A stretch of 64,000 bases of DNA from Haplosporangium gracile (taxonomy: Eukaryota; Mortierellomycota; Mortierellomycetes; Mortierellales; Mortierellaceae), in assembly GCA_015499985.1 (NCBI GenBank), contig JAAAUF010000007.1:69014-133013 (forward strand). The letters run 5' to 3'. Made by a program: the position numbers and the translations under genes. The notes below the pieces were generated by a model. The model worked only from the letters and a program-made list of their open reading frames with translations. It did no database searches and was not told where the DNA came from. Below, piece by piece: positions 42,447 through 55,708 of this stretch; within the stretch, counting starts at the first letter, position 1; each line of letters opens with the position of its first letter.

Positions 42447-44372
42447 TTAGCGACGACCCAATTGACCTAAAGGTAGAGTGTAGTAAGAGTTTTGGTGGTT
42501 GCTGAGATCGGCCATGGCGCAGTACCAGGCAATGCTCGAGGTGACCACACCCATTCCACCGCCGAACTTCTGGACAATGTTGCCGGGCTCGAGATGAGCC
42601 AAGCTAGAAATAGTGCTGAAGAGATAGGTCATGCCAAGACAGAAGAATATGGCTGACGAGGCCAGGTTGGACTTCCAGGTGAGGGTCCACATCAAGAAGG
42701 TGAAGATGGTCCAGCCGAGAAGGTAGGTTCCGACGGCAGTGTTGTAGTCCTCAGGAAAGTCTGCATAGGCAGCGGCGACACCGAATGAGGGGATGAGCAA
42801 AGTGGCGTACGAGATCCAGTAGAGACCTAATGGTGATTCATAGGAGGAAAAAAATGCGGGGAACGCGTTTAGTGTGTCTGGGTCGACCAGGAGCAATAGC
42901 AATGAAGAGGATGAAGAGTCGAGCCAGATGATGTACCATAGGAGCAGAAGGTGGTGCCACCAAAGGTGTTTCCGTTGCGGTATTCAAGCAGACCAGCAAT
43001 GACCTAATGCAATTCAGAGAGGAGAACGCGAAAACAAGAGGGCGCGTTAGTGGGGCTGACCAATGAAGATGGGCTAAATGTGGTTTGAAACCGATCGCGT
43101 AAGGACGATGTCAGCATATGGAAGGGGTAGAAATGAAAAAAGGCGGGGGAATGCAGAAAGAAAAAAATAGGCTAGTTTGCAAGCTAAATGTGCTGAGCAA
43201 TTAGAGACAGAGCAAGCATAAGTGAGTTGTCTGGGGTGGTGGCATGTGTGTCGGTCTCACTGGATGGACGAATGGGGTGGGCGTATTGGCTTAGAAGTAT
43301 AAAAAGGGACCATCGGAAGAAGAGGGAAAGAAATGAACTCTCCGTCACCTCTTGAAGGAAACATCTCTCACTGGAGATATAGGACAAAAGAAGACCCCAA
43401 CCGAATACAATGCGGGGAACTTTGTTTGTTTTTCTTGTTGATTTTTGTTATGGCTATTTGCGCTTGTGCGAGCGGACATCGTAATAGCAAGCCAAACAAA
43501 TAAAAAAAGTAGTGCTCTCATAAAATGGGCCGGATGGATGGATGAATGGAACTGGTCAATGGTCCGTTGTTCGTTGTTGTTTGTTGTTTTTGATGCTGCA
43601 AGCAGGTGATCTGTTTTTCGACTCTTATTTTTCGTCTTTTTATGCTCTTTGTTTCTGTTGGGGAGGAGGAATCAAGGGGAAAATCAACAAATGTTGAGGT
43701 CAAGGCGAGAAAGACACGGTCAAAAAAGGAAAATGAAAAGGCAGACTGTCTGCCGGGGNNNNNNNNNNGAGGGGAGGGGTAATGGATGGTGTGGTTAGTG
43801 GAGACTGGATGGTGAAGGAAAGGATAGGAGTGAAGAGGTGCCAGCTGACTGGCTGGTCCGCTCAGAAGCTAAAGAGACAAGGGTTTGTATGCATTGATCG
43901 TCCTCTCCCATCAATCCAGTGAAATGTTTGCTTTGCCCCCTTTTGTCAAGTAGAGGTTGAGGCTACTTGAAGGCAAAGGGGAAAGGCGGTTTGAAGTGTA
44001 TTTTACCTGACCGAGGCCTCCATAGAACATGGCGGTGCCTGTGATAAAATTGCCTGGAGCGGCGGCATTGACACCGGCACGGAGGTTGTACAGACCCATG
44101 CAGAAGGCAGTCAGGGCAAAAGCGCAGAGACCGAATGGTCCAGGGTTGGGTGGAGGGGTGGTGGGCTGGAGGACGGCGTTAAGGGAGGGGTTCATGTTGA
44201 CGTCCATTTGGAAGGGAGAGACGCGGACATCTTCCGGTTCGAGGTGGGCGTGGAGGGGCAATTGCTGCTGCTGCGACTGCTGTGGTTGCTGTTGTTGGTG
44301 GAGGTGGATGGGATGATCGACAAGTTGGTGGGATTGCTTCTCGAGATCAAAGATATCTTTTGAGCCAGACAT
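42447..44372 (-). CDS. Acetate/ammonium transporter family protein (GPR1/FUN34/YaaH, Ady2-like), 3 exons, 270 aa
   Basis: Exons 44372-44007, 43003-42937 and 42826-42447 give 270 residues. The cytosolic N terminus is rich in Gln and His (HQQQQPQQSQQQQ). The family signature is seen as NPGPFGLCAFALTAFCMGLY (canonical N-P-A-P-L-G-L), followed by FITGTAMFYGGLGQVIAGLL and EYRNGNTFGGTTFCSYG across exon junctions. Exon 3 supplies the remaining helices (YWISYATLLIPSFGVAAAYA, GTYLLGWTIFTFLMWTL). Six membrane helices are expected. Members import acetate or monocarboxylates and some affect ammonium export. Intron 1 is about 1 kb and contains an assembly gap. A TATATAAG sequence on the minus strand lies near 44621, about 250 bp upstream of the start. 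Confidence 0.93.
43759..43768. other. Assembly gap (10 N)
   Basis: Ten N bases inside intron 1 of the acetate transporter gene, so the real intron length is unknown. Confidence 0.99.
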
Positions 44373-46065
44373 GTTTATAGTGCTCTGACAATTGTGGAAT
44401 GAAGGCGCGTTGTTTGGATGGAAGGGATATGATAATAAAGGAGTTGTAGATGTACTGTTGGGAAGGGAGGAAGAAGGAGAAGGAGTGGGGTATTAATTGA
44501 AAAGAGAGGGAAGCAGACAAGCGAGAGAGGGTATGGGAATTGCTTGTCAAAGGAAGGAGCAGAGACAAAAAAACGAACAGAAAACAGAAAAAGGAATCAA
44601 AAAAAGCGGACTCCCGGACTCTTATATATCCCAAGGACTTTGGCCGAGAAGAATGGGTAAGAAAGGGTGAGGGGCGATTGATTGGTCCAAGTCAAGGTGG
44701 AAAGGGGGCAGCAATAAGAGAATAGCATTTCATATTCACGGACACATAAAAAACAATGGATACTCTGCTCCCCGTATTCCTACCTTTCCTATTCCTTCCT
44801 GGCTGAGTTCAATTATACCCATGGCGGTGGCTCAATAGAGCGGAAGCGTGATTCTTTGTCGATACTCATCCCTTTTTTTTTTTTTTTCTGACCTTTCGTT
44901 TTACGGAGAGCCTGTCCCTGGTCTAAATGTAAAAGGCCGAACGACTTCAGAAGAACTAGTGGCGATCTAGGATCGACCAGTCAGCATTGAGTGCGATCAG
45001 TTAGGGTTGTCGGCCAAGCTAGAAACATCAGTGAAGGGATAGACGGGTTTCAACTTTCCTGCAGCTACAACACCTTGGCCTATGTGTATACCCTCTACAA
45101 CAAGGACGCCGAGTACCATAAAGTTCAGATGACACCAGCTGACCAAAGGACACCCACTCTTCTCCACAGAACACTCATCATCCAGAACATTTTTCTAACA
45201 GTGAGGGATGTGTTGTCGTTTTCTTTTTACACGTCCTCAGGTCATTAAGATGGTTCACAGCAAATATCATTTCTTGCAATTGTTAGTTAGAGGCACACAC
45301 TTGTCCGTCTTTTGTTTTTCTGTATTCAAAAGGTATAAAAGGGATAGTAAAAGCTGACAGGAGGAGAGTGTCCCTCCTCCTCTTGAGCTGTGCAAGCTCT
45401 CCTTTCATCGGGTGCAGACCGTTGCGAAGGAGGGGAGATGGAAACGAAAAAATTGCTGTTCTTGCTGTTCCTGAGGCAACGAGTGAGCAAAGATGAGATG
45501 TATTCAAAACAACGATTATCCCCGACGAAAAGACGAAAAACGAAAGAGATCTTTGTTTCAAGACGACAAGAATGGTTCAAAACGTATACACACCCGCTGG
45601 ATCCTTACGAGTAGAGCGGATTTAGCGACAGGCAAGTCTTGACATCACATCTGACGCGTCCCTTTCCCCTTCTTCTGTGTGTCAGACTGTGTCAAATATA
45701 AAAAGGGCACTTGTCGCACGTGACCCGTTGCATGGTCTTCCCTTTGAGTGACCCATGTTGCCTACCCTTTTGTTTCCTCTTCTCTCTCCAGAATCAGTTT
45801 CCTGCACCCGCCACTCTATGACCAGCCTCTCCTCCTGGCGATCCTTTAACGAACTTTTTTTTATTTTCCACAACGTCCTTTCAGCACGATCCTTCATCTC
45901 CCTCCCTATTCGTCAACGCAAACAACGCCCTCTCGCGATCACACTCACCCCCCCTAAAAGGCACCCTCCTTCAACTACATTCAACGAGACCGCTTCCTTT
46001 CTTTCATCACCTCACTACCGACAAGGACACTCTTGTCAACAAGGCTGACACTCAGCCTCATGTAA
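44373..46065. promoter_or_regulatory. Divergent region between acetate transporter and TOR
   Basis: About 1.7 kb. It contains a TATA-like stretch near 44621 for the transporter, a T run near 44873-44887, and C/T-rich sequence before TOR. Short open frames at 45283-45897 are not convincing genes. I saw no further exon of TOR here, but an untranslated first exon cannot be excluded. Confidence 0.45.
45697..45722 (+). promoter_or_regulatory. TATA-like element and CACGTG palindrome upstream of TOR
   Basis: TATAAAAA at 45697-45704 is followed by CACGTG at 45717-45722, about 350 bp upstream of the TOR start codon. Only position and sequence support a regulatory role. Confidence 0.3.
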
Positions 46066-49000
46066 ATGGCCATGGCTACTGCATCGCCCATCACCCTCAC
46101 ACGCCTGACCAGCGATTTAAAAGCAAGGTACAGGAGCGACTGACAGAGTTCAAGACGACACAATACACACAACAGCGCGGCACTTTAAAAAAAGAGTATC
46201 GTGGGCGATTGCACCTCGGAACTAACTTAGACCTGAATCCTTTTTTTTTATCTGCCGTCGCATTCACGCCGGAAACTTAGCCTACAGAACGAAAAGGCCC
46301 GGAACTTTGCCACTGAAGCGTTGAAGGAATATGTAAGTGAAGGCGTCAACTAGCATGTCTATTTTTCGGATTTGTGTTGGCAAGTGAGATATCATTAGCA
46401 ATGACTAACTGTACCTTTTTTTCCACGTGTTGATAACTGTGCAGGTCACCCTCGCTACGAAGGAATTGTCAGGACAGGACCTCACAAAGTTCTATGGCGA
46501 AATCAACAGCATCATAAAGGTTCTCCTGCAGAGCGCTGACAGCGAAGACAAGCTATGTGGAGTACTAGTCATCGGTAGGTATAGAACGACACGCAGTACC
46601 GCTCGACCTCTTTTTTATTTTTAGAAATTGTTCCCTGATTGTCCTCGAGGAAACGTTCAATTGACCAACTCACACGACCATCGTGACCTTATCTAATAGA
46701 TAACTTAATTGGCATCGAGGATGAAGACAACACTGCACAGGAAACCCGTTTCGCCAACTATCTACATCAACTCTTTCCATCCGATGCCCCCATTATGACA
46801 GTCGCGGCCAGAGCTCTTGGTTCGTTTGCCGAAATTGAATCTCGATATATTGATGGCATGTGCTCAACTTGTCGAATGGTCCTTCCCTTCGGTAGAAACT
46901 AACAAATGACCATTATCATTATTTTTTTGTCTTTTGTCACGCGTCTTCTTGCGGCATTTTTTTTGCAGGCAAACTGGCGCAGCAAGGAGGAGCTTACACG
47001 GCCATCTTTGTCGAGGTTGAGCTGAAAAGAGCTATCGAATGGCTAAGTATGTCATAGGGGATTCAGTATGTAGGATAACACATGATGCTGTTGATACTGA
47101 CACAAAGAACAGAACATAGCTTAACGGATACACTTCATTGGCAATTAGGCGACAGACAGGAGGCGCGACGACATGCCAGTGTACTTGTTCTTGCTGAGCT
47201 AGCACGACATGCGAGCGTCTTTGTATACCCATATGTGGGCACCATCCTGAATCAGATCTGGGGTACTCTGCGGGAACCCAAGGTGAGATATGGACGACTG
47301 CAGTTGGTTACTGAGCATGTAATACATTGAGAGTCAAATCTAACATTCTAATTAATTGGAACTCTTATTTTAGCAAACGATTCGGGATGCAGCAGCCGAT
47401 ACACTCAGTGCAGTGTTGATTCGCATTGCTGATCGCGACACACCGCAAAAGTCGAGTTGGTATACAAAGATGATAGACGAAGTTCAAATCGGACTTGGAT
47501 TCGCGACTGCTGAGAGTATTCACGGATCGCTGCTCATCATCCGGGAACTTGTCTTGCACGCGAATATGGTACGGCGAAGGAAATGTATGTTGGTTGACAT
47601 ATACGTTCTACGGATTGTTATTCCTTGCTGACAATACCTCTTTTGGGCTATCTAGTTCATGTATGAGCGGTTCAAGGGCACCTGCGAAATTGTCTTGCGC
47701 TTTAGGAACCATCGCGAAGGTCTTGTCAGGAGAACGGTCACAAATCTCATCCCAGTACTCGCTGCTTACGACCCCTCGGACTTTATCGACTATTACCTGG
47801 ATAAGTCCATGTTGCACCTCCTCGATCAAGTTCAGCTGGACAAGGAGCGGAGATATCACAGCGAACTCGACAGATCAACAGCGTTTATTGCAATCGGAAA
47901 GGTCGCATTGGTTGCCAAGCAGGACACTGAAGGATATCTGGATGGGCTCATGCAGTGTATTAAGGACGGCCTGCGAGCAAAGAGGTACATATACTCAGAT
48001 ATTGGATGAGATATAACAAGACAGTTAATAGACACTAATATTTTTTCATGTTTGGATCGGTACTCCATTAGCAAAAACCGAGCAGTAACCGATGCGCCTA
48101 TTTTCAGATGTATCAGCATGGTTGCCGAAGCTGTCGGTCCAGCCTTGGAATACCAACTACCAGAATTGCTGGACCTGATGTTATATGCAGGACTTAGCGA
48201 GCCCATGAGCAAGTCCCTTGCCGACATTGCGACATACATCCCTCATGCACTTCCAGGGATTCAAGGTACTCATGTTTTCCTGTACTGTTAAATGACATAA
48301 CACAACGCATAAAATTGCGTAAAAGACACATGAACTAAACTAAGAACGCCGATTTATTCGTCCCTCTGGTCCACAGAACGACTTCTTAATTTAATATCGA
48401 TTATTCTCAGCGGGAAACTGTATCGAGCACCAGGAGCGCCTCAGCCAAAGAAAGGAGCGCAAAAGCGGGGTAGCACATACTTTCCGGAGGCACTCGATGT
48501 CGATACTATCATTTTGGCTCTTAGGACCTTGGGATCATTTAACTTCTCGGGACACATGCTGAACGAGTTTGTGCGAGATTCTTGTGTGACCTATCTGGAC
48601 AACGATCATCCAGGCGTTCGTCGAGCTGCGGCGCATACCTGTTGTCAGTTGTTCGCGAGAGACCCCATTGTCTATCAGACAAGCACGCATGCAGTCCAGG
48701 TCGTCGATGAGGTCCTGGAAAAGCTGTTACTCGTCGGGATTGCGGACCCAGACACCACTATTCGACAGACGACCCTGGCATCGCTGGATGATCGGTTTGA
48801 CCGGCATCTGGCAAAGTCTGAAAACGTCCGGTTGCTATTTATCGCTCTTAACGATGAGTCGTTTGTTGTCCGCGAGTTGTCGCTGACGATCATTGGACGC
48901 CTTTCCGCTTACAATCCTGCCTATGTCACCCCAACGCTCCGCAAAATCTTGATTCAGTTGCTGACAGAGATCGAATATGCTGTGGTCGGACGCATCAGGG

Positions 49001-52000
49001 AGGAGAGCGCACGGTTATTGACGTTGTTGGTCACCGCTTCGGAGACCTTGATCAAACCTTACATCGAGAAGATCTTTGATGTTCTCCTACCAAACATCCG
49101 GGATAGTAGTCCAGGAGTGGTGTCTAGTATTCTCCAGGTGATTGGGGAGATCTCGCGCGTCGGCGGTGAGTCCCTTTTACCCTACACAGACCAGCTCATG
49201 CCTATGTTTATCGAGATCCTCCAGGACCAGAGTTCACCAACGAAGCGAACAGCGGCGTTGACAGCCCTGGGTCGCTTTGCCAGCAGCACAGGTTACGTCA
49301 TTGACCCTTACGCGAAGTATCCCATCCTTTTGGATATCTTGATGTCCATTTTGAAGACGGAGCAGTCGGTCAGGATTCGTCAAGAGACGATGAAGTTGGT
49401 CGGAATTCTTGGAGCACTGGATCCTTACCGGCACAAGGTACACCATTGGTCCATGTTTCCAGACATTTTGAACACCTCGGATCCCTCGAAAATAGTTACT
49501 AACCCAAAGTGCGTCTTATGATAGCAAATGGCTATAGAAAATCAGAGACCCGACCAGACCGAAAGAGCAGACAATTCAGACGTTGCTTTACTCATGGCTG
49601 GAATCGACCCTGCAAACGACGAATACTATCCGACCGTCGTCATCAGTGCTCTCTTGAAAATCCTAAAAGACCCTTCTTTGAGCCAACAGTACCAACCCGC
49701 GACCCAGGCGATTCTGAATATCTTTCAGGCTCTTCAGCTTAAGATGGTCCCCTTTTTGCCGCAGGTAGGTTCACTCCACTTTACTGCATGTCCTATTGGC
49801 GCATCATGCGACGCTGCCGTCATTCAACTAACTCATCTTTTGCTTCATGATTTCATAGATCATGCCGGTGTATCTGAACATCATGCAGTCAGGAACCTTG
49901 CACAATCTGGATTTCTATTTTGAAAAGATGGGCTTCCTTGTTCTGGTCGTCAAACTTCACATTCGACCTTATATACCCGACCTCCTCAAGCTAATTTTTG
50001 ACAACTGGAACCACACCGGCCTTCAGGGACGTATCATAGGCTTAATCGAGAGTATCGCTATCGCCCTCGACGGCGAGTTCAAGGTGTATCTGCCAAAGCT
50101 TCTTCGATCGATGCTGGTCGTTCTGGACACGGATCTTTCAGAGAAACACCGTGCTTCACTGAGGGTTCTGCAGGCGCTAGTCAAGCTGGGCTCGAACATC
50201 GAAGAGTATCTGCATTTGGTTGTTCCAGTCCTTGTTAAGACGTTCGAGAGGACTGACGCTCCGATGAATCTCCGGAGAGCTGCTATCAGCACAGTTGGGG
50301 TTCTCTCAAAGAAGATCGATTTTTCGGATTATGCCTCAAGGATCATTCATCCGTTAGTCAGGACCTTGTCTGCGCCTGGACCAGAGCTTCGCAATGTGAC
50401 CATGGATGTTCTCTGTCTGTTGGCGGTGCAGCTCGGTCAGGAGTACCTTAACTTTGTTCCCCTTGTTCAAAAGGTAAATCTGGTCCAGTGCTATCAGTAA
50501 GTATCATTTTTAAGCTTTATTCAATTCTATTCACACAAACTTTTCCTTTAAACAATAGGCACTGTTGAAAGAGCGGATCAACCACGCCAATTACAGCCTT
50601 ATCGCCACTAAGCTTCTTAAGAAGGAACCATTACCATCCGCGTCAGAATTAGTTGGGATGGGAGACGATCGGTATGTCGTTTCAACGGATGTACCACAAC
50701 CATTGTCGGACGACAAGAAACTTCGAGTCAACCCAGTTGCTCTCAGACGGGCATGGGACACTCAGTCACGCTCAACAAGAGAAGATTGGATAGACTGGAT
50801 CCGCCGCCTTACTCTGGAAATGCTGAAGGAAACGTCGTCACATTCCCTTCGAGCATGTGCTGAAATGGCAACCTCCTTTCCGCCGCTTGCACGCGAACTC
50901 TTCAACTCAGCCTTTATGTCCTGCTGGACTGTCCTTCCCGAGCAGTTTAAGGTTAGTCACAGCTACACACATGCGGGTAACATTCTTGATCTCTAACCTT
51001 TAGGATTAGTTTTAATCAACTGTACAATTCTTCGTTCTAGGGCGAGTTCGCTACTGCGATCAGAACAGCCATGACAGCACAGAACATCTCTCCGGAAACC
51101 ACTCAGATCCTTCTCAACATGGCCGAGTACATGGAGCACGACCACAAACCACTCCCAATCGATATCAAAACTCTTGGAAAATACGCATTCACCTGTCACG
51201 CCTACGCCAAAGCACTGCATTATCAGGAACTGGAGTTCATGACGGACCATTCGACCAGCAATATTGAGAGTCTTATTAGCATCAACAACCACCTTCAACA
51301 GCCTGACGCAGCGGCAGGAATCCTTACTTATGCGCCGCCCCACGAGCTAAAGGAGTCTTGGTACGAAAAACTGCATCGCTGGGAAGACGCTTTGGCCGCC
51401 TATGAGAAGAAGCAGGCTGAAAACCCACAGGACCCAGTGTTGACGCTGAAGCGGATGCGTTGTTTGCACGCGCTCGGAGAGTGGGATGCACTATCGTCGT
51501 TGGCACAGGAGAAGTGGGCCCATGCTCCTAGCGTGTTCCGACGGGATATGGCGCCTTTTGTTGCTGCTGGTGCCTGGGGTTTGGGACAATGGGAGCTTCT
51601 GGACGACTATATCTCGGCTATGCAGGAAGAGTCGACGGATCGAGCATTCTTCAAGGCGATTTTATCACTTCACCGCAACCAAATTCCTCAGGCGCAACAG
51701 CAGATCGAGCTCACACGGACACTACTGGATACGGAGTTGACGGCGCTTGTGAGCGAGAGCTACAGTCGAGCTTACAATACGGTCGTGCGGGTACAGATGA
51801 TGGCGGAGTTAGAGGAGGTTATTGCCTACAAGCACTATGGCGATCAACCTGAACGCCAATCGACAATCCGCAAAACATGGATGAAGCGACTGCTGGGATG
51901 CGAGCGGAACATCGAGATTTGGCAAAGGGTTATCAAGGTCCATGCGATGGCGCTCACCCCAGCGGAGGACATGGTGATGAGGATCAAGTTTACGAACCTG

Positions 52001-54982
52001 TGCCGCAAATCTGGACGACTGCGACTAGCCGAGCAAGCATTGGTATCACTTGTAGGATCCAAGAATTCCGAGATAGAGTTTACAAAGATGATCCAAGTCA
52101 CTCATCCACAAGTTATCTATGCAAAACTCAAGTATATGTGGGCAACTGGAATCCGGGAACAAACCCTTGAATGCCTGCGACTATTCACGGATCGCCTTGC
52201 TTCGGACTTGGGTCTGGGACCAACAGGAACCAACGGGACAGCTCTGACGGCCGCGCGTCAGTCAGAAGGCTCGGACGAGGACTTTTCACGGCTATTGGCC
52301 CGCTGCTATCTCAAGCAAGGAGAGTGGCAATTCGCTCTTCAGGATGGGTGGACGCATGTAAGTTTGAACCTACTATAATCACAGGTTGTAGAGAAAATAG
52401 TTTTCCTGCGCGAAAGGTTGCTGATCATCTTAATATTGTATACCCAATAGGACTCAATTGAGCATATCTTGATGCCCTACCGATACGCCAAGCACCTGGA
52501 CAAGAGCTGGTACAAGGCCTGGCATACCTATGCATTAGCTAACTTTGACGTGATCTCGTTCTTTGAGAAGGAGGGACCAGCGGCTGCCAATCAAGTCTAT
52601 CCATATGTTGTTCCATCGGTTACAGGATTTTTCCGCTCAATTGCCCTCTCTGCTGGCAACTCGCTTCAGGACACTCTTCGTCTTTTGACACTATGGTTCA
52701 AGTTTGGTCATCGGAAGGAGGTGAATGAGGCCTTGACCAAGGGCTACCCGACAGTCAGCATCGACACCTGGCTTCAAGTCATTCCTCAACTGATCGCCCG
52801 TATTCACGCTCCCAGTCCGAGCGTCCATCGTTTGATCCACCAGCTTTTGTCCGACGTCGGAAAGGCACATCCTCAGGCTTTGGTGTACTCCTTGACGGTC
52901 GCGTCTAAGTCACCTAGCGTGTTCCGCAAGAATGCAGCTTTGGCCATCATGGAGAACATGCGCCACCACAGCTCGGTCCTGGTTGATCAGGCCTCGATGG
53001 TCAGTCAGGAATTGCTGCGGGTCGCGATTCTTTGGCATGAGATGTGGGAGGAGGGTCTCGAAGAGGCATCTGCGCTAAATGCTCAAGGTGGACGAAATAT
53101 CGACGCGATGCTAGACATTCTGGAGCCTCTTCACAGGATGATTCTCAAGGTAAATGTACGATTGATGTACAGTGGATATTTGACCGGGCTGGCGCATTAC
53201 CTTCTTTTTACATTGAATTAACTATATTGTATGGCATGTGACATGTAACTGATAGCCGCCGGAGACCATGCATGAAGTGTCGTTTGTGAAAGCATTCGGG
53301 GAGAAGCTGGAAAAGGCATATAGTTGCTGTACCAGATTCAGGCAGACGAGGGATATCAATGAGTTGAATCGCGCCTGGGATATATATTTCCAAGTCTTCC
53401 ACAGCATCAAGAAGTTGCCTCGTCTCAACACCCTGGACCTGCCCTATGTGTCACCTCAGCTTCAAAACGCCCGAGATCTGGAACTTGCTATCCCCGGAAC
53501 ATATCGAAGCGGCAAACCCGTCATCAGGATCTCCTCTTTCAACCCCACCCTCACCATCATGGGCTCAAAGCAGAAGCCGCGTCGACTAATGATGAAGGGA
53601 AGCAATGGGCGCGAATACGAGTACCTTTTAAAGGGACACGAGGATCTTCGACAGGATGAGCGTGTGATGCAACTCTTTGGACTGGTCAACACTCTCCTGG
53701 CAGGAGACCCAGAGACATTCAAGCGCCACTTGAACATTACTCAGTATGCGGTCATTCCTCTTTCGCCCAACTCGGGATTGATTGGCTGGGTCCCGGACAC
53801 AGATACCCTGCACAACTTTATTCGGGAGTACCGCGAGAGCCGTGGATACTCGTTTTACATTGAACATCAGCTGCTGACAGAGATGGCGCCGGAGAAGGGC
53901 TATGACCTTTTGACGGTGATGCAGAAGGTGGAGGTCTTTGAGAACATGCTCGCCAAGACAGTCGATCGAGGTGAGGACCTTTACAAGATTTTGTGGCTCA
54001 AGAGTCGAAACTCGGAGGTTTGGTTCGAGCGCAGGACCAACTACACGAGGAGTTTGGCAGTGATGTCGATGGTGGGTCATATTCTTGGTTTGGGTGACCG
54101 ACATCCTTCGAACATTATGATGGAAAAGAACACGGGACGAGTTGTGCACATCGATTTTGGCGACTGTTTCGAGGTGGCGATGCATCGAGCTCAGTTCCCT
54201 GAGAGAATCCCGTTCCGCCTGACAAGGATGTTGATGAAGGCCATGGAGGTCAGCGGTATCGAGGGCAGCTTCAGGAACACCAGTGAGAATGTGATGAGAG
54301 TCTTGCGGGAGAACAAGGAGAGTGTGATGGCCGTCTTGGAAGCGTTTGTTCATGACCCTTTGATTAATTGGAGGATTCTGCATACCAGTCCTAGACAGCG
54401 TAAGTGCGAAAGGCTACGCAGCTATGTGTTTCTTTCGAGTGTTGATATATGCGCTTGTAGTGTCCATCATGCTTTTCATTGCTAACGCGATGTCTTTTGG
54501 TTTTGCTGTTACATTAGAAGCGGCTGTAGCCCAGGGTCGCAGTGCGGCCGCCGCGCACGAGTCTTTCCCCAAGGATCAAGGTCGTAGTCTTCGGAGACCA
54601 CTACCAAGCGAACAAGAGTTGGTTAACGACAACTCTGAAGGTGAGCAACAACAACCACAACAAGAATAACGCAAAACAAGCAACTCCCTCCCCCCTTCGC
54701 GCATTGGCCATTGTTGGGCTGTAGGGGTTCCTAATTTTGCTCCGCAACATGGACACTTACGATCATTCTAACTTTTGCTTGCCATTAGTGGAAATCCAAC
54801 CAGAGCAACTGAATCAGCGGGCTGTCACTATTTTGAACAGAGTGACCAACAAGCTGACGGGACGTGACTTTAACCCGGACCAAACACTTGATGTTCCCCA
54901 ACAGGTTCAGAAATTGATCCTCCAAGCTACTTCGACAGAGAATTTGTGCCAGTGCTGGGTCGGCTACTGTGCATTCTGGTAG
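46066..54982 (+). CDS. TOR: TOR (target of rapamycin) kinase, 18 exons, 2359 aa
   Basis: Exons: 46066-46127, 46281-46332, 46445-46574, 46700-46819, 46969-47046, 47149-47282, 47374-47568, 47656-47984, 48072-48265, 48377-49437, 49525-49764, 49859-50473, 50559-50951, 51041-52357, 52451-53149, 53256-54399, 54518-54640 and 54789-54982. All junctions are GT..AG and in frame. TOR is the phosphatidylinositol-kinase-related Ser/Thr kinase that controls growth from TORC1/TORC2. HEAT repeats fill the first ~1200 residues, then the FAT domain and an FRB domain ([15 protein letters not shown] to [16 protein letters not shown]). The kinase domain has [20 protein letters not shown], catalytic Asp2154 in [12 protein letters not shown] and Asp2173 of the DFG triad in [11 protein letters not shown]. 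The FATC end is canonical ([14 protein letters not shown]). The extra segment between kinase and FATC is low-complexity. Start ATG 46066 fits the usual TOR N terminus. Confidence 0.97.
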
Positions 54983-55491
54983 CTCTGTCCCTTACACAGC
55001 CATATATTCTTTTTGTTTAGTTTTTGCTATTATTTTATTTCTTCTTCATCCATGTTTTGATTCATTTTTTTTTTAACTTTCCCTTTACTCTGCCCAGTGG
55101 TTTTGATTCATTTTTTCCCCTCCTGTAATGGTTCTATATTATAGTTGTTTATGTAGGCCCATTTCTTGTACAATATAATCTTTATTTTGAGGCATAGTCT
55201 TCATGGCGATCTAGACCTCTTTTTGTCAAAGAACCGCAATCGATCTTACTGCTTTACGTTACATACCTCTTTTCTTCGCCCTCGTGTTGGTTTATTTTCA
55301 ATGGAATGGATAGTTACTCGGGGTTTTGCTTACTTTCATTTGTTACCTTGACACCGTCTGCTGTTGTTGTCGTAGTTGCCAAGAAAAGCAGCGAGGTAGA
55401 AAAACAAAGAATCGGGGGTAAATAATAACAGGCGAATTTATTTTTTTTCGTTCAGTGAGCGTTGTACGGTCATCTTTGATCCACTTTTATT

Positions 55492-55517
55492 TTGACGTTC
55501 TTGACGTTCTTGACGTT
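55492..55517. repeat. TTGACGTTC tandem repeat (about 3 copies)
   Basis: Two perfect 9-bp units and a partial third. Each contains TGACGT, a CRE/ATF half-site, but the repeat sits 3' of both flanking genes, so a regulatory role is doubtful. Confidence 0.8.
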
Positions 55518-55620
55518 AAGGAAGAGGAAAGGGGTCAGATTGTTTTCTTTTTTCTTTTTTTTTTTGTTGGCGTAGTAATCTCATCATTGACTAACATGTA
55601 GCGCATTGGGGGGACGGCAA

Positions 55621-55645
55621 AGGAGAAGGAGAAGGAGAAGGAAGG
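55621..55645. repeat. AGGAGA purine repeat
   Basis: About four units of AGGAGA/AGAAGG just downstream of the secreted repeat protein gene. Confidence 0.75.
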
Positions 55646-55708
55646 GGTCGTTACTGTTGAGATAATAATGGCGGTTTTAGTACTAGAGACTGCATATTTT
55701 GTTTTTAT

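Larger units (their letters stand above)
54983..55708. other. Convergent 3' spacer with short tandem repeats
   Basis: This stretch lies between the TOR stop and the stop of the minus-strand secreted protein gene. It is T-rich and holds two small tandem repeats listed separately. A minor open frame at 55166-55351 is not convincing. Confidence 0.5.

Noticed and set aside
42099..42470. Plus-strand frame of 123 codons near the 3' end of the acetate transporter
   Set aside because: Lys/Gly-rich with no motif, overlapping the transporter 3' end in antisense.
53628..54383. Minus-strand frame opposite the TOR kinase domain
   Set aside because: Antisense shadow of TOR exon 16.
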